The notes under the pieces were generated by a model. The model saw only the letters and a program-made list of their open reading frames with translations. It was not told where the DNA came from and searched no databases. Made by a program: the position numbers and the translations under genes. From CAVVAY01 sp963746465 (GTDB lineage Bacteria > Actinomycetota > Actinomycetes > JACCUZ01), in assembly GCA_963746465.1 (NCBI GenBank), contig CAVVAY010000013.1, forward strand, positions 496,001 through 560,000: 64,000 nt of DNA, in the 5' to 3' direction. Shown piece after piece: positions 8,732-17,619 of this stretch. Positions within the stretch are counted from its first letter, which is position 1. The number at the start of each line of letters is the position of its first letter.

Positions 8732-11700
8732 GTGTCACAGTCCGGGGAACGAACGGGCAGCCAGTCCAGCGCACCGGGCGGGTTCGGCCCGAACGAGTGG
8801 CTCGTCGAGGAGCTCTACCAGCAGTACCTCGCCGACAAGAACAGCGTCGATGCCGCCTGGTGGGACTTCTTCCAGGACTACAAGCCGGCCGACGCCGGCC
8901 CGGCGAGCAACGGCTCCCCTGCTCCCGCGGCCCCGGCCAACGGCGCGACCGCCGCCCCCACCACCGACAGCAGCCCCGCACCGGCGGCAGCTCCGGCCAG
9001 CCCTCCGACCACCGGGGCCGGCCCGGCAGCCGCCACCCCGCGGGCCGACGGTGCGCCGACCGCCGACCCGGTCGCGCAGAAGCCGGCCGCACCGCCGGTC
9101 AAAGCGCCCACCCCGGCAGCCCAGCCCAAGCCGGCCGCGAAGTCGTCGCCCGACGGCGTGACCACGCTCAAGGGCCCGGCGGCCCGGGTGGTCACCAACA
9201 TGCAGGCCAGCCTCGCCGTTCCGACCGCGACCAGCGTCCGTGCCGTCCCGGCCAAGCTGCTGATCGACAACCGGACGGTCATCAACAATGCGCTGCAGCG
9301 CGGTCGCGGCGGCAAGGTCTCGTTCACCCACCTGATCGGCTACGCGGTCGTCCAGGCGCTGGCCGCGATGCCGGAGATGAACCAGGGCTTCACCGAGGTC
9401 GACGGCAAGCCCTCGGTGGTGCGGCCCGAGCACGTCAACTTCGGTCTGGCGATCGACATCCAGAAGCCGGACGGGTCGCGCACCCTGCTGGTGCCGTCGA
9501 TCAAGGGTGCCGACGCGATGGACTTCGCCGGCTTCTGGTCGGCGTACGAGGACGTCGTGCGCCGGGCCCGGGCGAACAAGCTCACTGCCGACGACTTCGT
9601 CGGCACCACGATCAGCCTGACCAACCCGGGCACCATCGGCACGGTCCACTCCGTGCCGCGGCTGATGGCCGGGCAGGGCACGATCATCGGCGTCGGCGCG
9701 ATGGACTACCCCGCGGAGTACCAGGGCGCGGCACCGGAGACGCTCGCCCGGCTCGCGGTCAGCAAGATCATGACGCTGACCTCGACGTACGACCACCGGA
9801 TCATCCAGGGCGCGCAGTCCGGTGACTTCCTGCGCCGCATCCACGCCCTGCTGCTCGGCGAGGACGACTTCTACGACGAGGTCTTCCGCTCGCTGCGCAT
9901 CCCCTACGAGCCGATCCGCTGGGTCCGCGACATCTCCGCCTCGCACGAGGAGGACGTGGCCAAGCAGGCCCGCGTCCAGGAGCTGATCCACGCCTACCGC
10001 GTGCGCGGCCACCTGATGGCCGACACCGACCCGCTGGAGTTCCGGCAGCGGTCCCACCCGGACCTCGATGTCGTCAGTCACGGCCTGACTCTGTGGGACC
10101 TCGACCGGGTGTTCGCCACCGGCGGCTTCGGCGGCAAGCCGATGGCCAGCCTGCGCACGATCCTCGGGGTGCTCCGCGAGTCGTACTGCCGCCGGATCGG
10201 CATCGAGTACATGCACATCCAGGACCCCGACGAGCGCAAGTGGATCCAGGAGCGCGTGGAGGTCGGCTTCCCGAAGCCGTCCCGGGAAGACCAGCTGACG
10301 ATCCTGCGCCGGCTCAACGCCGCCGAGGCGTTCGAGACCTTCCTGCAGACCAAGTACGTCGGGCAGAAGCGGTTCTCCCTCGAGGGCGGCGAGTCCGTCA
10401 TCCCGCTGCTCGACGAGGTGATGACCTCGGCCGCCGAGTCCGGCATGGACGAGGTCACCATCGGCATGCCGCACCGCGGCCGGCTCAACGTGCTCGCCAA
10501 CCTCGCCGGCAAGAGCTACGCGCAGATCTTCCGCGAGTTCGAGGGCAACCAGGACCCCCGCTCCGTGCAGGGCTCCGGCGACGTGAAATACCACCTGGGC
10601 ACCGAGGGCTCGTTCAAGGCACCGGACGGCAGCGAGACCAAGGTCTACCTGGCTGCGAACCCGTCGCACCTCGAGGCGGTCAACCCGGTGCTCGAGGGCA
10701 TCACTCGCGCCAAGCAGGACCGCATCGACAAGGGCGAGGGCGGCTACACCGTGCTCCCGGTGCTGATGCACGGCGACGCGGCGTTCGCCGGTCAGGGCGT
10801 GGTCGCCGAGACGCTGAACCTCTCGCAGCTGCGCGGCTACCGCACCGGCGGCACGATCCACGTGATCGTCAACAACCAGGTCGGGTTCACGACCTCGCCG
10901 GCCGCGTCGCGCTCGTCGTTCTACTGCACCGACGTGGCCCGGATGATCCAGGCGCCGATCTTCCACGTGAACGGCGACGACCCCGAGGCCTGCGTGCGGG
11001 TGGCGAAGCTCGCCTTCGAGTACCGCCAGGAGTACCGCAAAGACGTCGTCATCGACATGGTCTGCTATCGGCGACGTGGTCACAACGAAGGCGACGACCC
11101 GTCGATGACCCAGCCGCTGATGTACTCGCTGATCGAGGGCAAGCGCTCGGTGCGCAAGCTGTACACCGAGTCGCTCATCGGCCGCGGCGACATCTCGGTC
11201 GAGGAGGCCGAGCAGGCGCTGCGCGACTACCAGGGCCAGCTGGAGCGGGTCTTCACCGAGACCCGGGAGGCGATCGGCCAGTCGCAGGACCAGGGCACCG
11301 GTCAGGGCATCGACGCCCCGGCCGAGCAGTCCTCGACGGTCGGTACGCCGGGTCGCGCGACCGCCGTACCGCTGGAGGTCGTCAAGGCGATCGCCGACGC
11401 GCACGTCGCCCTGCCCGACGGCTTCACCGTGCACCCGAAGCTGATGCCGCTGCTGCAGAAGCGGGCCGCGATGGCGTCCGAGGGCGGCATCGACTGGGCG
11501 ATGGGCGAGCTGTTCGCCTTCGGCTCGCTGCTGCTCGAAGGCAAGCCGGTGCGGCTGGCCGGCCAGGACAGCCGTCGAGGGACGTTCGTCCAGCGGCACG
11601 CCGTCCTCACCGACAAGAAGACCGGGAACGAGTGGGTTCCGCTCGCCCACCTCGACGAGGGCCAGGCCCGGTTCTGGATCTACGACTCGCTGCTGTCGGA

Positions 11701-12529
11701 GTTCGCGGCGATGGGCTTCGAGTACGGCTACTCGGTCGCGCGCCCGGACGCGCTCGTGCTGTGGGAAGCGCAGTTCGGCGACTTCCTGAACGGTGCGCAG
11801 ACCATCATCGACGAGTTCATCTCCTCGTCCGAGCAGAAGTGGAACCAACGGTCGTCGGTCGTGCTGCTGCTGCCGCACGGCTTCGAGGGTCAGGGACCCG
11901 ACCACTCCTCCGGCCGGATCGAGCGCTTCCTGCAGATGTGCGCCGAGGACAACATGACGGTCGCCTACCCGTCCACGCCGGCGTCGTACTTCCACCTGCT
12001 GCGCTGGCACGCCTACCACGAGCCGCGCCGGCCGCTGGTGGTCTTCACCCCGAAGTCGATGCTGCGCCTGAAGGCTGCTGCGTCGGCGGTGGAGGACTTC
12101 ACCTCCGGCACGTTCCGCCCGGTCATCCCGGAGACCGAGGGCGGCATCCAGGCCGGCCAGGTCCGCCGGGTGCTGCTGTGCGCCGGCAAGGTCTACTACG
12201 ACCTGCTGGCCGAGCGGGCCAAGCGGGCCGGCTCCGGCGGAGAGCAGGTCGCCATCGTGCGGGTCGAGCAGCTTGCTCCGCTGGCCGGCGCCGAGATCGC
12301 CGAGACGGTGGCCGCCTACCCCGACGCCGACCTGGTGTGGGTGCAGGAGGAGCCGGCCAACCAGGGACCGTGGCCGTTCATGGCCCTCAACCTGCCGGCG
12401 CACCTCGGTGGCCGCGGGCTGTCCTGCGTGGCCCGCAACGCCTCGGCGTCTCCTGCTGCGGGCTCGCACAAGAAGCACGACCTCGAGCAGCACCAGCTGG
12501 TCGAGCAGGCCTTCACCCTCCCCGGCTGA
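8732..12529 (+). CDS. kgd: Multifunctional 2-oxoglutarate decarboxylase/dehydrogenase E1-E2 (Kgd/OdhA type)
   Basis: 1265 residues. The N-terminal ~50 residues (EWLVEELYQQYLADKNSVD) are the E1o assembly segment, followed by an Ala/Pro-rich linker to about residue 145. An E2 succinyltransferase catalytic domain ends with YDHRIIQGAQSGDFL, which holds the catalytic HxxxD-like motif. The rest is a thiamine-diphosphate E1o domain with GMPHRGRLNVLANL, MHGDAAFAGQGVVAETLNL and the cofactor stretch HVIVNNQVGF. No lipoyl domain is present, as in mycobacterial and corynebacterial homologues, which borrow the lipoyl E2 of pyruvate dehydrogenase. It works in the TCA cycle, converting 2-oxoglutarate to succinyl-CoA or succinic semialdehyde. 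The start is GTG. Confidence 0.95.
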   Translation: MSQSGERTGSQSSAPGGFGPNEWLVEELYQQYLADKNSVDAAWWDFFQDYKPADAGPASNGSPAPAAPANGATAAPTTDSSPAPAAAPASPPTTGAGPAAATPRADGAPTADPVAQKPAAPPVKAPTPAAQPKPAAKSSPDGVTTLKGPAARVVTNMQASLAVPTATSVRAVPAKLLIDNRTVINNALQRGRGGKVSFTHLIGYAVVQALAAMPEMNQGFTEVDGKPSVVRPEHVNFGLAIDIQKPDGSRTLLVPSIKGADAMDFAGFWSAYEDVVRRARANKLTADDFVGTTISLTNPGTIGTVHSVPRLMAGQGTIIGVGAMDYPAEYQGAAPETLARLAVSKIMTLTSTYDHRIIQGAQSGDFLRRIHALLLGEDDFYDEVFRSLRIPYEPIRWVRDISASHEEDVAKQARVQELIHAYRVRGHLMADTDPLEFRQRSHPDLDVVSHGLTLWDLDRVFATGGFGGKPMASLRTILGVLRESYCRRIGIEYMHIQDPDERKWIQERVEVGFPKPSREDQLTILRRLNAAEAFETFLQTKYVGQKRFSLEGGESVIPLLDEVMTSAAESGMDEVTIGMPHRGRLNVLANLAGKSYAQIFREFEGNQDPRSVQGSGDVKYHLGTEGSFKAPDGSETKVYLAANPSHLEAVNPVLEGITRAKQDRIDKGEGGYTVLPVLMHGDAAFAGQGVVAETLNLSQLRGYRTGGTIHVIVNNQVGFTTSPAASRSSFYCTDVARMIQAPIFHVNGDDPEACVRVAKLAFEYRQEYRKDVVIDMVCYRRRGHNEGDDPSMTQPLMYSLIEGKRSVRKLYTESLIGRGDISVEEAEQALRDYQGQLERVFTETREAIGQSQDQGTGQGIDAPAEQSSTVGTPGRATAVPLEVVKAIADAHVALPDGFTVHPKLMPLLQKRAAMASEGGIDWAMGELFAFGSLLLEGKPVRLAGQDSRRGTFVQRHAVLTDKKTGNEWVPLAHLDEGQARFWIYDSLLSEFAAMGFEYGYSVARPDALVLWEAQFGDFLNGAQTIIDEFISSSEQKWNQRSSVVLLLPHGFEGQGPDHSSGRIERFLQMCAEDNMTVAYPSTPASYFHLLRWHAYHEPRRPLVVFTPKSMLRLKAAASAVEDFTSGTFRPVIPETEGGIQAGQVRRVLLCAGKVYYDLLAERAKRAGSGGEQVAIVRVEQLAPLAGAEIAETVAAYPDADLVWVQEEPANQGPWPFMALNLPAHLGGRGLSCVARNASASPAAGSHKKHDLEQHQLVEQAFTLPG

Positions 12530-12532
12530 GTC

Positions 12533-12712
12533 GTGTACTTCACCGACCGCGGCATCGAGGAGCTGCAGGCCCGGCGCGGCGAGGAGCAGGTCACGCTGGC
12601 CTGGCTCGCGAACCGGTTCCAGGAGTTCGTCGACGAGCACCCGGACTTCGAGGTCCCGGTCGAGCGGCTCGCCACCTGGCTGGCCCGGCTCGACGACGCC
12701 GACGACGACTGA
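12533..12712 (+). CDS. DUF6104 family small protein
   Basis: 59 residues beginning YFTDRGIEELQARRGEEQV after the GTG and ending VERLATWLARLDDADDD. Both ends match a short acidic family widespread in actinobacteria (DUF6104). It starts three bases after the kgd stop, so it is probably co-transcribed and translationally coupled. No function is established and no catalytic motif is visible. Confidence 0.75.
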   Translation: MYFTDRGIEELQARRGEEQVTLAWLANRFQEFVDEHPDFEVPVERLATWLARLDDADDD

Positions 12713-12802
12713 CGTCGTCACTGGGCAGCGGCAGGAACGTCTGCACAGGATCTTCACCTCGCGTCCGGACCTCGACCACGCCGCGTCCCTAGGCTCTCCC
12801 GC

Positions 12803-13492
12803 ATGGAGTCCCCCGCCACCGTGCTCGTCGTCGAGGACGAGCCGGCCATCGCCGCGGCCGTCGCCGCGCGGCTGCGGGCCGAGGGGTTCACGGTGCACGT
12901 CGCAGTGGACGGGCCCGCCGGTGTCGCCGCGGCCGCCGAGCTGGACCCCGACCTGGTGGTGCTGGACGTCATGCTCCCCGGCTTCGACGGTCTCGAGGTG
13001 TGCCGCCGGGTGCAGGCGCAGCGGCCGGTCCCGGTGCTGATGCTCACCGCTCGTGAGGACGAGGCCGACACCTTGATGGGGCTGGCGGCGGGTGCCGACG
13101 ACTACCTCACCAAGCCGTTCAGCATGCGCGAGCTGGTCGCCCGGGTGCACGCCCTGCTCCGGCGGGTACGCCGGGCAGCGGAGCTGGCCCGCGCGGGCGA
13201 GGCCGCGCCGCTGCAGGTGCTGGGCGACCTGGAGATCGACCGGTCGGGACGGCGGGTCCGGCGCAGCGGCACCGTCGTGCACCTCACGCCGCTGGAGTTC
13301 GACCTGCTGTCCTGCCTCGCCGAGCGGCCGCAGCAGGTGCTGAGCCGGGAACAGCTGCTCGCCCAGGTGTGGGACTGGGCCGACGCCTCGAACACCCGCA
13401 CCGTCGACAGCCACGTCAAGGCGGTGCGGCGCAAGCTCGGGCCGGACGTGATCCGCACCGTGCACGGGGTCGGCTACGCGGTGGGCGACTAG
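12803..13492 (+). CDS. OmpR-family response regulator
   Basis: 229 residues. The receiver domain (1-120) carries acidic Glu11/Asp12, phospho-acceptor Asp55 in VVLDVMLPG, and Lys in DDYLTKPF. The C-terminal winged helix has LTPLEFDLLSCLAERPQQVLS and ends with RTVDSHVKAVRRKLG, the OmpR DNA-recognition pattern. The stop TAG is followed directly by the ATG of the histidine kinase. It is the output half of a two-component system of unknown stimulus; the membrane gene downstream is a plausible member of the same operon. Confidence 0.92.
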   Translation: MESPATVLVVEDEPAIAAAVAARLRAEGFTVHVAVDGPAGVAAAAELDPDLVVLDVMLPGFDGLEVCRRVQAQRPVPVLMLTAREDEADTLMGLAAGADDYLTKPFSMRELVARVHALLRRVRRAAELARAGEAAPLQVLGDLEIDRSGRRVRRSGTVVHLTPLEFDLLSCLAERPQQVLSREQLLAQVWDWADASNTRTVDSHVKAVRRKLGPDVIRTVHGVGYAVGD

Positions 13493-14509
13493 ATGATCGC
13501 GCCCCGCCCCCTCGACCCGCTGCGTTCGATCAAGGCCAAGCTCGGTGTGCTGGTCGTCGTCACCGTCGCCGTCTCGTCCTTCCTGGTCTGGTACGGGCTG
13601 GTCAGCCTCGGCTGGCGGCCGCGCTACACGTTGCCGGTGGCGGTGCTCGTCGCGCTGGCCGTCACCCAGCTGCTGGCGCGCGGCATGACGTCGCCGCTGC
13701 GCTCGATGACCGCGGCGGCCCGGGCGATGGCCCGCGGCGACTACAGCCGCCGGGTGCAGGCGACCTCGCGGGACGAGGTCGGCGAGCTGGCCCGGGCCTT
13801 CAACCGGATGGCCGCCGACCTCGAGGCCGCCGACCGCGAGCGGCGGGAGCTGGTCGCCAACGTCAGCCACGAGCTGCGGACGCCGATCTCCGCGTTGCAG
13901 GCCATCCTGGAGAACCTGGTCGACGGCGTGGCCGACCCCGACCCGGCCACCTTGCAGGCCGCGCTGGCGCAGACCGAGCGGTTGGGCCGGCTGGTCCGCG
14001 AGCTGCTCGACCTCTCCCGCATCGACGCCGGCACCGAGCCGCTGGACCGCCGGGACCTCGCAATGGCGCCGGTGCTCGAGGCCGCCGTGGCGGAGGCCGC
14101 GATGACCGGGCGCGACGTGCGGTTCACGGTCGACGTCACGCCTCCCGGGGCGCGCGCCTGGGCGGACCCTGCCCGGCTGCACCAGGTGCTGGCCAACCTG
14201 CTCGACAACGCCGCCCGGCACAGCCCGCCCGGCGGAACCGTGCGGGTGACGGCTTGCTCCGGCCCGGCCGGCCTGCGCCTGGAGGTCGCCGACGACGGGC
14301 CGGGCGTCGCACCGGCCGACCGCGACCGGGTGTTCGACCGCTTCTACCGCGGCGCACCGGACGCCGCGGACGGCAGCACCGGCCTCGGGCTGGCGATCGC
14401 CCGGTGGGCGGTGACCCTGCACGGCGGGCAGATCGCGCTGGCTCCGGCCGGGACGAGCGGCTGCCGGTTCCTGGTCGACCTGCCCGCCGGTCCGGAGGGG
14501 TCGGCATGA
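13493..14509 (+). CDS. Sensor histidine kinase (HAMP-HisKA-HATPase)
   Basis: 338 residues. Two hydrophobic segments near residues 17-38 and 46-62 have almost no extracytoplasmic loop between them. A HAMP linker follows, then the phospho-acceptor box VANVSHELRTPI with His126 and ATP-binding motifs: NLLDNAARHSP (N box), VADDGPGVA (G1) and STGLGLAIARW (G2). The tiny external loop suggests sensing within the membrane or through a partner. It begins at the base after the regulator's stop and overlaps the next gene by ATGA. Confidence 0.9.
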   Translation: MIAPRPLDPLRSIKAKLGVLVVVTVAVSSFLVWYGLVSLGWRPRYTLPVAVLVALAVTQLLARGMTSPLRSMTAAARAMARGDYSRRVQATSRDEVGELARAFNRMAADLEAADRERRELVANVSHELRTPISALQAILENLVDGVADPDPATLQAALAQTERLGRLVRELLDLSRIDAGTEPLDRRDLAMAPVLEAAVAEAAMTGRDVRFTVDVTPPGARAWADPARLHQVLANLLDNAARHSPPGGTVRVTACSGPAGLRLEVADDGPGVAPADRDRVFDRFYRGAPDAADGSTGLGLAIARWAVTLHGGQIALAPAGTSGCRFLVDLPAGPEGSA

Positions 14510-16002
14510 GCGGCATCGCCAGCACACCGAGCTCGCCGGGCCGGGCGCTGCCGAGGCCAGCCACCGACCCGCTGGCGGCCGAGCTGGCCCGCGTCTGGCC
14601 CGACCACGGCCGGGCGGTCGCCGCACCGGTGCCTCTGCTGTCGCTGGTGGCCGGCCTGGTCGGGGCGGTGCTGCTGGTCGACAACCCGCCGGGCCTCGGC
14701 GTGGTGCTGACCGGCCTGGCTGTGGGCGTGGCCGTGATCCCCGCGGCGCGGCACCGGCTCGGGGCGCACGAGATCGGCTACTCCGCCCTGGCGGTGCTGC
14801 TGCTGGCCTTGGTGATGGTGCGCGACGCCCCGTGGTTCGTCGCACTCTGCCTGCTCGGCGTCGCGGGCGTCGCGTCCTACGCACTCGCGCCAGGGCGCAC
14901 CCTGGTCGGTGGCGTGCTGGGCGGGGTCTCGCTGCCGCTCGCCGCACTGCGCTGCCTGCCCTGGCTGCGCCGCGGCGTGCAGCCACGAGCCGGGGGCGTC
15001 GCCCGCAGCTGGCTGCCGGCGCTGCGGATCGGCGCGCTCACCGCCGTACTCCTGCTTGTCTTCGGGTCGCTGTTCGCCGCCGCGGACGCGGCGTTCGCCG
15101 CGCTGGTCCCGGAGGTCCGGGTCGGCCTGCTGCCCGTGCGGCTGGTCGCCCTGGTCGCGGTCGCAGGGGTCGCGCTGAGCGCTGCGTTCGTCGGTGCCGC
15201 GCCGCCGCGTTGGGACGTCCTTGCGCCGTCACCCGGCCGACCGGTGCGGGTGGTCGAGTGGCTGGTCCCGATCGCGGTCCTCGACGTCTTGTTCGTCACC
15301 TTCGTCACCGTTCAGCTGACGGTCCTGTTCGGCGGGCACCGGCACGTCCTGGACACCGCCGGACTGACGTACGCCGAGTACGCCCGGGGCGGCTTCGGTC
15401 AGCTCGTCGTGGTCACCCTGCTGACGCTGTCGGTGGTCGCCGCCACCGTGCGGTGGGCCCCACGGAGGACAAGGGCGCAACGGAGCGCGCTCCGGCTGCT
15501 GCTCGGCGGGCTGTGCGCGCTCGCTCTGGTGATCGTGGCGTCCGCGCTCTACCGGTTGCACCTCTACGAGGAGGCGTTCGGCTTCACCCGGCTGCGCCTG
15601 TTCATGAACGCGTTCGAGACCTGGCTCGGCGCCGTGGTGGTCCTGGTGATGGCGGCCGGGGTCCGGTTGCGGGCGGCCTGGCTGACGCGGTCACTCGTCG
15701 CCAGCGCTGCCGTCGGCCTGCTGGTGCTCGGCGCCGTCGACCCGGACAGGTTCGTCGCGCAGCGGAACATCGACCGTTACCGGGCGACCGGCAGGCTCGA
15801 CGTCGGCTATCTCCAAGAGCTGTCCGCCGACGCCGTTCCGGCGGTCGACCGGCTACCCGAGCCGGTGCGGTCCTGCGTGCTGGCCGGGATGACCAGCGCG
15901 GGTCCGGCGGGGCTGGCCGGGTGGAACCTGGGCCGCAGCCGGGCGGCGGACCTGCTCCGGGTTGATCGGGTGCGCGAGCCGGTGGTATGCCCGGGGACTT
16001 GA
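14506..16002 (+). CDS. DUF4173/DUF4153-like polytopic membrane protein
   Basis: 498 residues with about 10-12 hydrophobic segments. Family-like features are the long first hydrophobic block, AYAEYARGGFGQL-type segment (TYAEYARGGFGQLVVV), RLHLYEEAFGFTRLRLF and a C-terminal soluble part with NIDRYRATGRLDVGYLQELS. The pattern fits the DUF4153/DUF4173 group, whose function is unknown. It overlaps the kinase stop by four bases, so the three genes form one operon. Its stop codon lies inside the TTGACA of the next promoter. Confidence 0.75.
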   Translation: MSGIASTPSSPGRALPRPATDPLAAELARVWPDHGRAVAAPVPLLSLVAGLVGAVLLVDNPPGLGVVLTGLAVGVAVIPAARHRLGAHEIGYSALAVLLLALVMVRDAPWFVALCLLGVAGVASYALAPGRTLVGGVLGGVSLPLAALRCLPWLRRGVQPRAGGVARSWLPALRIGALTAVLLLVFGSLFAAADAAFAALVPEVRVGLLPVRLVALVAVAGVALSAAFVGAAPPRWDVLAPSPGRPVRVVEWLVPIAVLDVLFVTFVTVQLTVLFGGHRHVLDTAGLTYAEYARGGFGQLVVVTLLTLSVVAATVRWAPRRTRAQRSALRLLLGGLCALALVIVASALYRLHLYEEAFGFTRLRLFMNAFETWLGAVVVLVMAAGVRLRAAWLTRSLVASAAVGLLVLGAVDPDRFVAQRNIDRYRATGRLDVGYLQELSADAVPAVDRLPEPVRSCVLAGMTSAGPAGLAGWNLGRSRAADLLRVDRVREPVVCPGT

Positions 16003-16055
16003 CATCCGGCAGTCGCGATATATCTTGTTCTATATCAGACGCGATACATCGTGAA
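15999..16055 (+). promoter_or_regulatory. PadR-type operator overlapping the promoter of the DUF4097-padR operon
   Basis: TTGACA at 15999-16004 and TATCTT at 16021-16026 (16-base spacer) give a good vegetative promoter. CGATATATC at 16016-16024 overlaps the -10 and CGATACATC recurs at 16042-16050, 26 bases downstream, with a degenerate TCTATATC between. The same motif with the same 26-base spacing occurs at 21302-21358. The likely binder is the PadR protein at 16875, giving autorepression. Seen: repeats and promoter. Inferred: binder. Confidence 0.65.
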
Positions 16056-16068
16056 CGGAGACACGCTC

Positions 16069-16878
16069 ATGCCGCAGTGGCGGATCGAGACACCGCAGTC
16101 CCTGGACCTGGAGGGCGTCCGGCGCCTCGAGGTGCGGATGGTCGCCGGCAACGTCGACGTGGTCGGCCGGACCGAGGACGCCGCGTCCGGCGCGGCCCAG
16201 GTCGAGATCAGCGAGATCGAGGGGCCGATCACGGTCAGCCTGGAGAACGGCACCCTCTCGATCGTGCACGAGCGGCTCAGCTGGGGCGGGCTGCTCGACT
16301 GGGTCGGCAACCGCCGGGCCACCGCGACCGTGTCGGTGTCGGTGCCGGTCGACTGCCCGGTCGAGCTCGGCGTGGTGTCCGCGGACGCCGTGGTGTCCGG
16401 CATCCAGTGCGACCGGACCGCGGTCAAGTCGGTGTCCGGGGAGGTCACCCTCGACGGCGTACGGTCCGACATCACCGCCCAGACCGTGAGCGGTGACCTG
16501 GAGAGCCGGCAGCTGGCCGGCACCCTGCGGTTCCAGACCGTCTCCGGCGACCTCACGGTCGTGCGCGGCGAGACCGACCACGTGAAGGCCGAGACGGTGT
16601 CCGGCGACCTGATCCTGGACCTGGACCTGCGCCGCGGTGGACGCATCGACGTCTCCAGCGTCTCGGGCGACCTCACCGTGAGGATGCCCGACGACGTCGG
16701 CCTCCAGGTGGACGTGAAGACGATGAGCGGGTCCCTGGACAGCGCCTTCGACGGCGTCCGCACCGACCGCAAGCCGGGCAAGGTGACGCTGCACGGCCAG
16801 GTGGGCGACGGGGACGGCCGGCTCACTGCCAAGACGGTGTCGGGTGACGTCACCCTTCTGCGCAGGGCCTCGGCATGA
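16069..16878 (+). CDS. DUF4097 beta-strand-repeat protein
   Basis: 269 residues composed of repeating beta units with a recurrent (T/S)VSG(D/E)(L/V) core: VKSVSGEVTLDG, QTVSGDLESR, FQTVSGDLTVV, AETVSGDLILD, SSVSGDLTVR, MKTMSGSLDS-type and KTVSGDVTLL. This is the signature of DUF4097 (putative adhesin-like beta helix). There is no signal peptide or membrane segment, so it is probably cytoplasmic. ATG 16069 is preferred over the upstream in-frame GTG 16051 because GGAG sits nine bases before it. It overlaps padR by ATGA, a common actinobacterial pairing whose role is unknown. Confidence 0.82.
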   Translation: MPQWRIETPQSLDLEGVRRLEVRMVAGNVDVVGRTEDAASGAAQVEISEIEGPITVSLENGTLSIVHERLSWGGLLDWVGNRRATATVSVSVPVDCPVELGVVSADAVVSGIQCDRTAVKSVSGEVTLDGVRSDITAQTVSGDLESRQLAGTLRFQTVSGDLTVVRGETDHVKAETVSGDLILDLDLRRGGRIDVSSVSGDLTVRMPDDVGLQVDVKTMSGSLDSAFDGVRTDRKPGKVTLHGQVGDGDGRLTAKTVSGDVTLLRRASA

Positions 16879-17474
16879 GCCCAGTGTTCGGGCACGGCCG
16901 GCTCCGGCTGTACCTGCTCAAGCTGCTCGACGAGAGCCCGCGGCACGGCTACGACGTGATCCGTGAGCTCGAGGACCGGTTCATGGGGCTCTACTCCCCC
17001 AGCGCCGGCACGGTGTACCCGCGACTGGCCCGGCTCGAGGCGGAAGGGCTGGTCACCCACGAGGTCACCGAGGGTCGCAAGGTCTACCAGATCACCGACG
17101 CCGGCCGGGTCGAGCTCAGCGAGCGGCAGGGCGACCTCGACGACCTCGAGCAGGAGATCTCCGGCTCGGTGCGCGATCTCGCGACCGAGATCCGGTCGGA
17201 GGTCCGCGGCTCGGTCCGCGACCTGCGCTCGGAGCTCAAGGCAGCTGCCAAGGACGTCCGCCGGGTCAACCGTGCGCAGGCCCGCGACGAGCGCGAGTCG
17301 CGCAAGCCGAGCGGTGACCCGTTCCAGGGCGACCTGGAACGGTCCATCGAGTGGTTCCGGTCCGAGGTCCGCACGCTGACGCGGCACGGGACCCGCACGG
17401 CGGAGGACGTCGCCGCGCTGCGCGACCTGCTCCAGCGGACCCTGGACGAGGCCCGCCGCATCCTCGAGCGCTAG
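16875..17474 (+). CDS. PadR-family transcriptional regulator
   Basis: 199 residues. The N-terminal winged helix is typical PadR: LRLYLLKLLDESPRHGYDVI, FMGLYSPSAGTVYPRLARLE and the wing ending VYQITDAGRVEL. The long C-terminal part is charged, helical and probably coiled-coil (EISGSVRDLATEIRSEVRG), which PadR proteins use for dimerisation. It is translationally coupled to the DUF4097 gene. It likely represses its own operon through the CGATAYATC repeats at 16016-16050, and may also act at 21302-21358. Confidence 0.88.
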   Translation: MSPVFGHGRLRLYLLKLLDESPRHGYDVIRELEDRFMGLYSPSAGTVYPRLARLEAEGLVTHEVTEGRKVYQITDAGRVELSERQGDLDDLEQEISGSVRDLATEIRSEVRGSVRDLRSELKAAAKDVRRVNRAQARDERESRKPSGDPFQGDLERSIEWFRSEVRTLTRHGTRTAEDVAALRDLLQRTLDEARRILER

Positions 17475-17478
17475 CGCC

Positions 17479-17616
17479 CTACGGCGCGGTGACCGCCCAG
17501 GTGCCCTCGGACCAGTAGAACCAGTCGGTGCCCGCGGCCTGGCCCTGGACCAGGAGGCTGGCTCCGAAGCGGCCCGCGCTCGGACTGCCACCGCTGCCTC
17601 CTTTGCGGAGGCTCGG
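17479..17616 (-). pseudogene. Possible C-terminal remnant of a lost gene
   Basis: Between padR and the DHFR-like gene the minus strand has an open stretch of 45 codons bounded by stops and without a start. It reads GRFGASLLVQGQAAGTDWFY then WSEGTWAVTAP. The aromatic-rich ending looks protein-like rather than random. It may be the tail of a gene otherwise deleted, or chance. No family is recognised. Confidence 0.3.
17596..17612. terminator. Short GC hairpin between convergent genes
   Basis: GCCTCC (17596-17601), a five-base loop and GGAGGC (17607-17612) form a perfect six-pair stem between the convergent padR and DHFR-like genes. There is no T-run, so termination activity is only inferred from position. 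Confidence 0.35.
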
Positions 17617-17619
17617 TGA

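Noticed and set aside
8735..14986. A 2083-codon open frame antisense to kgd, the two-component genes and the DUF4173 gene
   Set aside because: Very high GC leaves antisense frames open. The translation is low-complexity Arg/Gly/Leu/Val-rich without domains, whereas the sense strand encodes well-recognised proteins.
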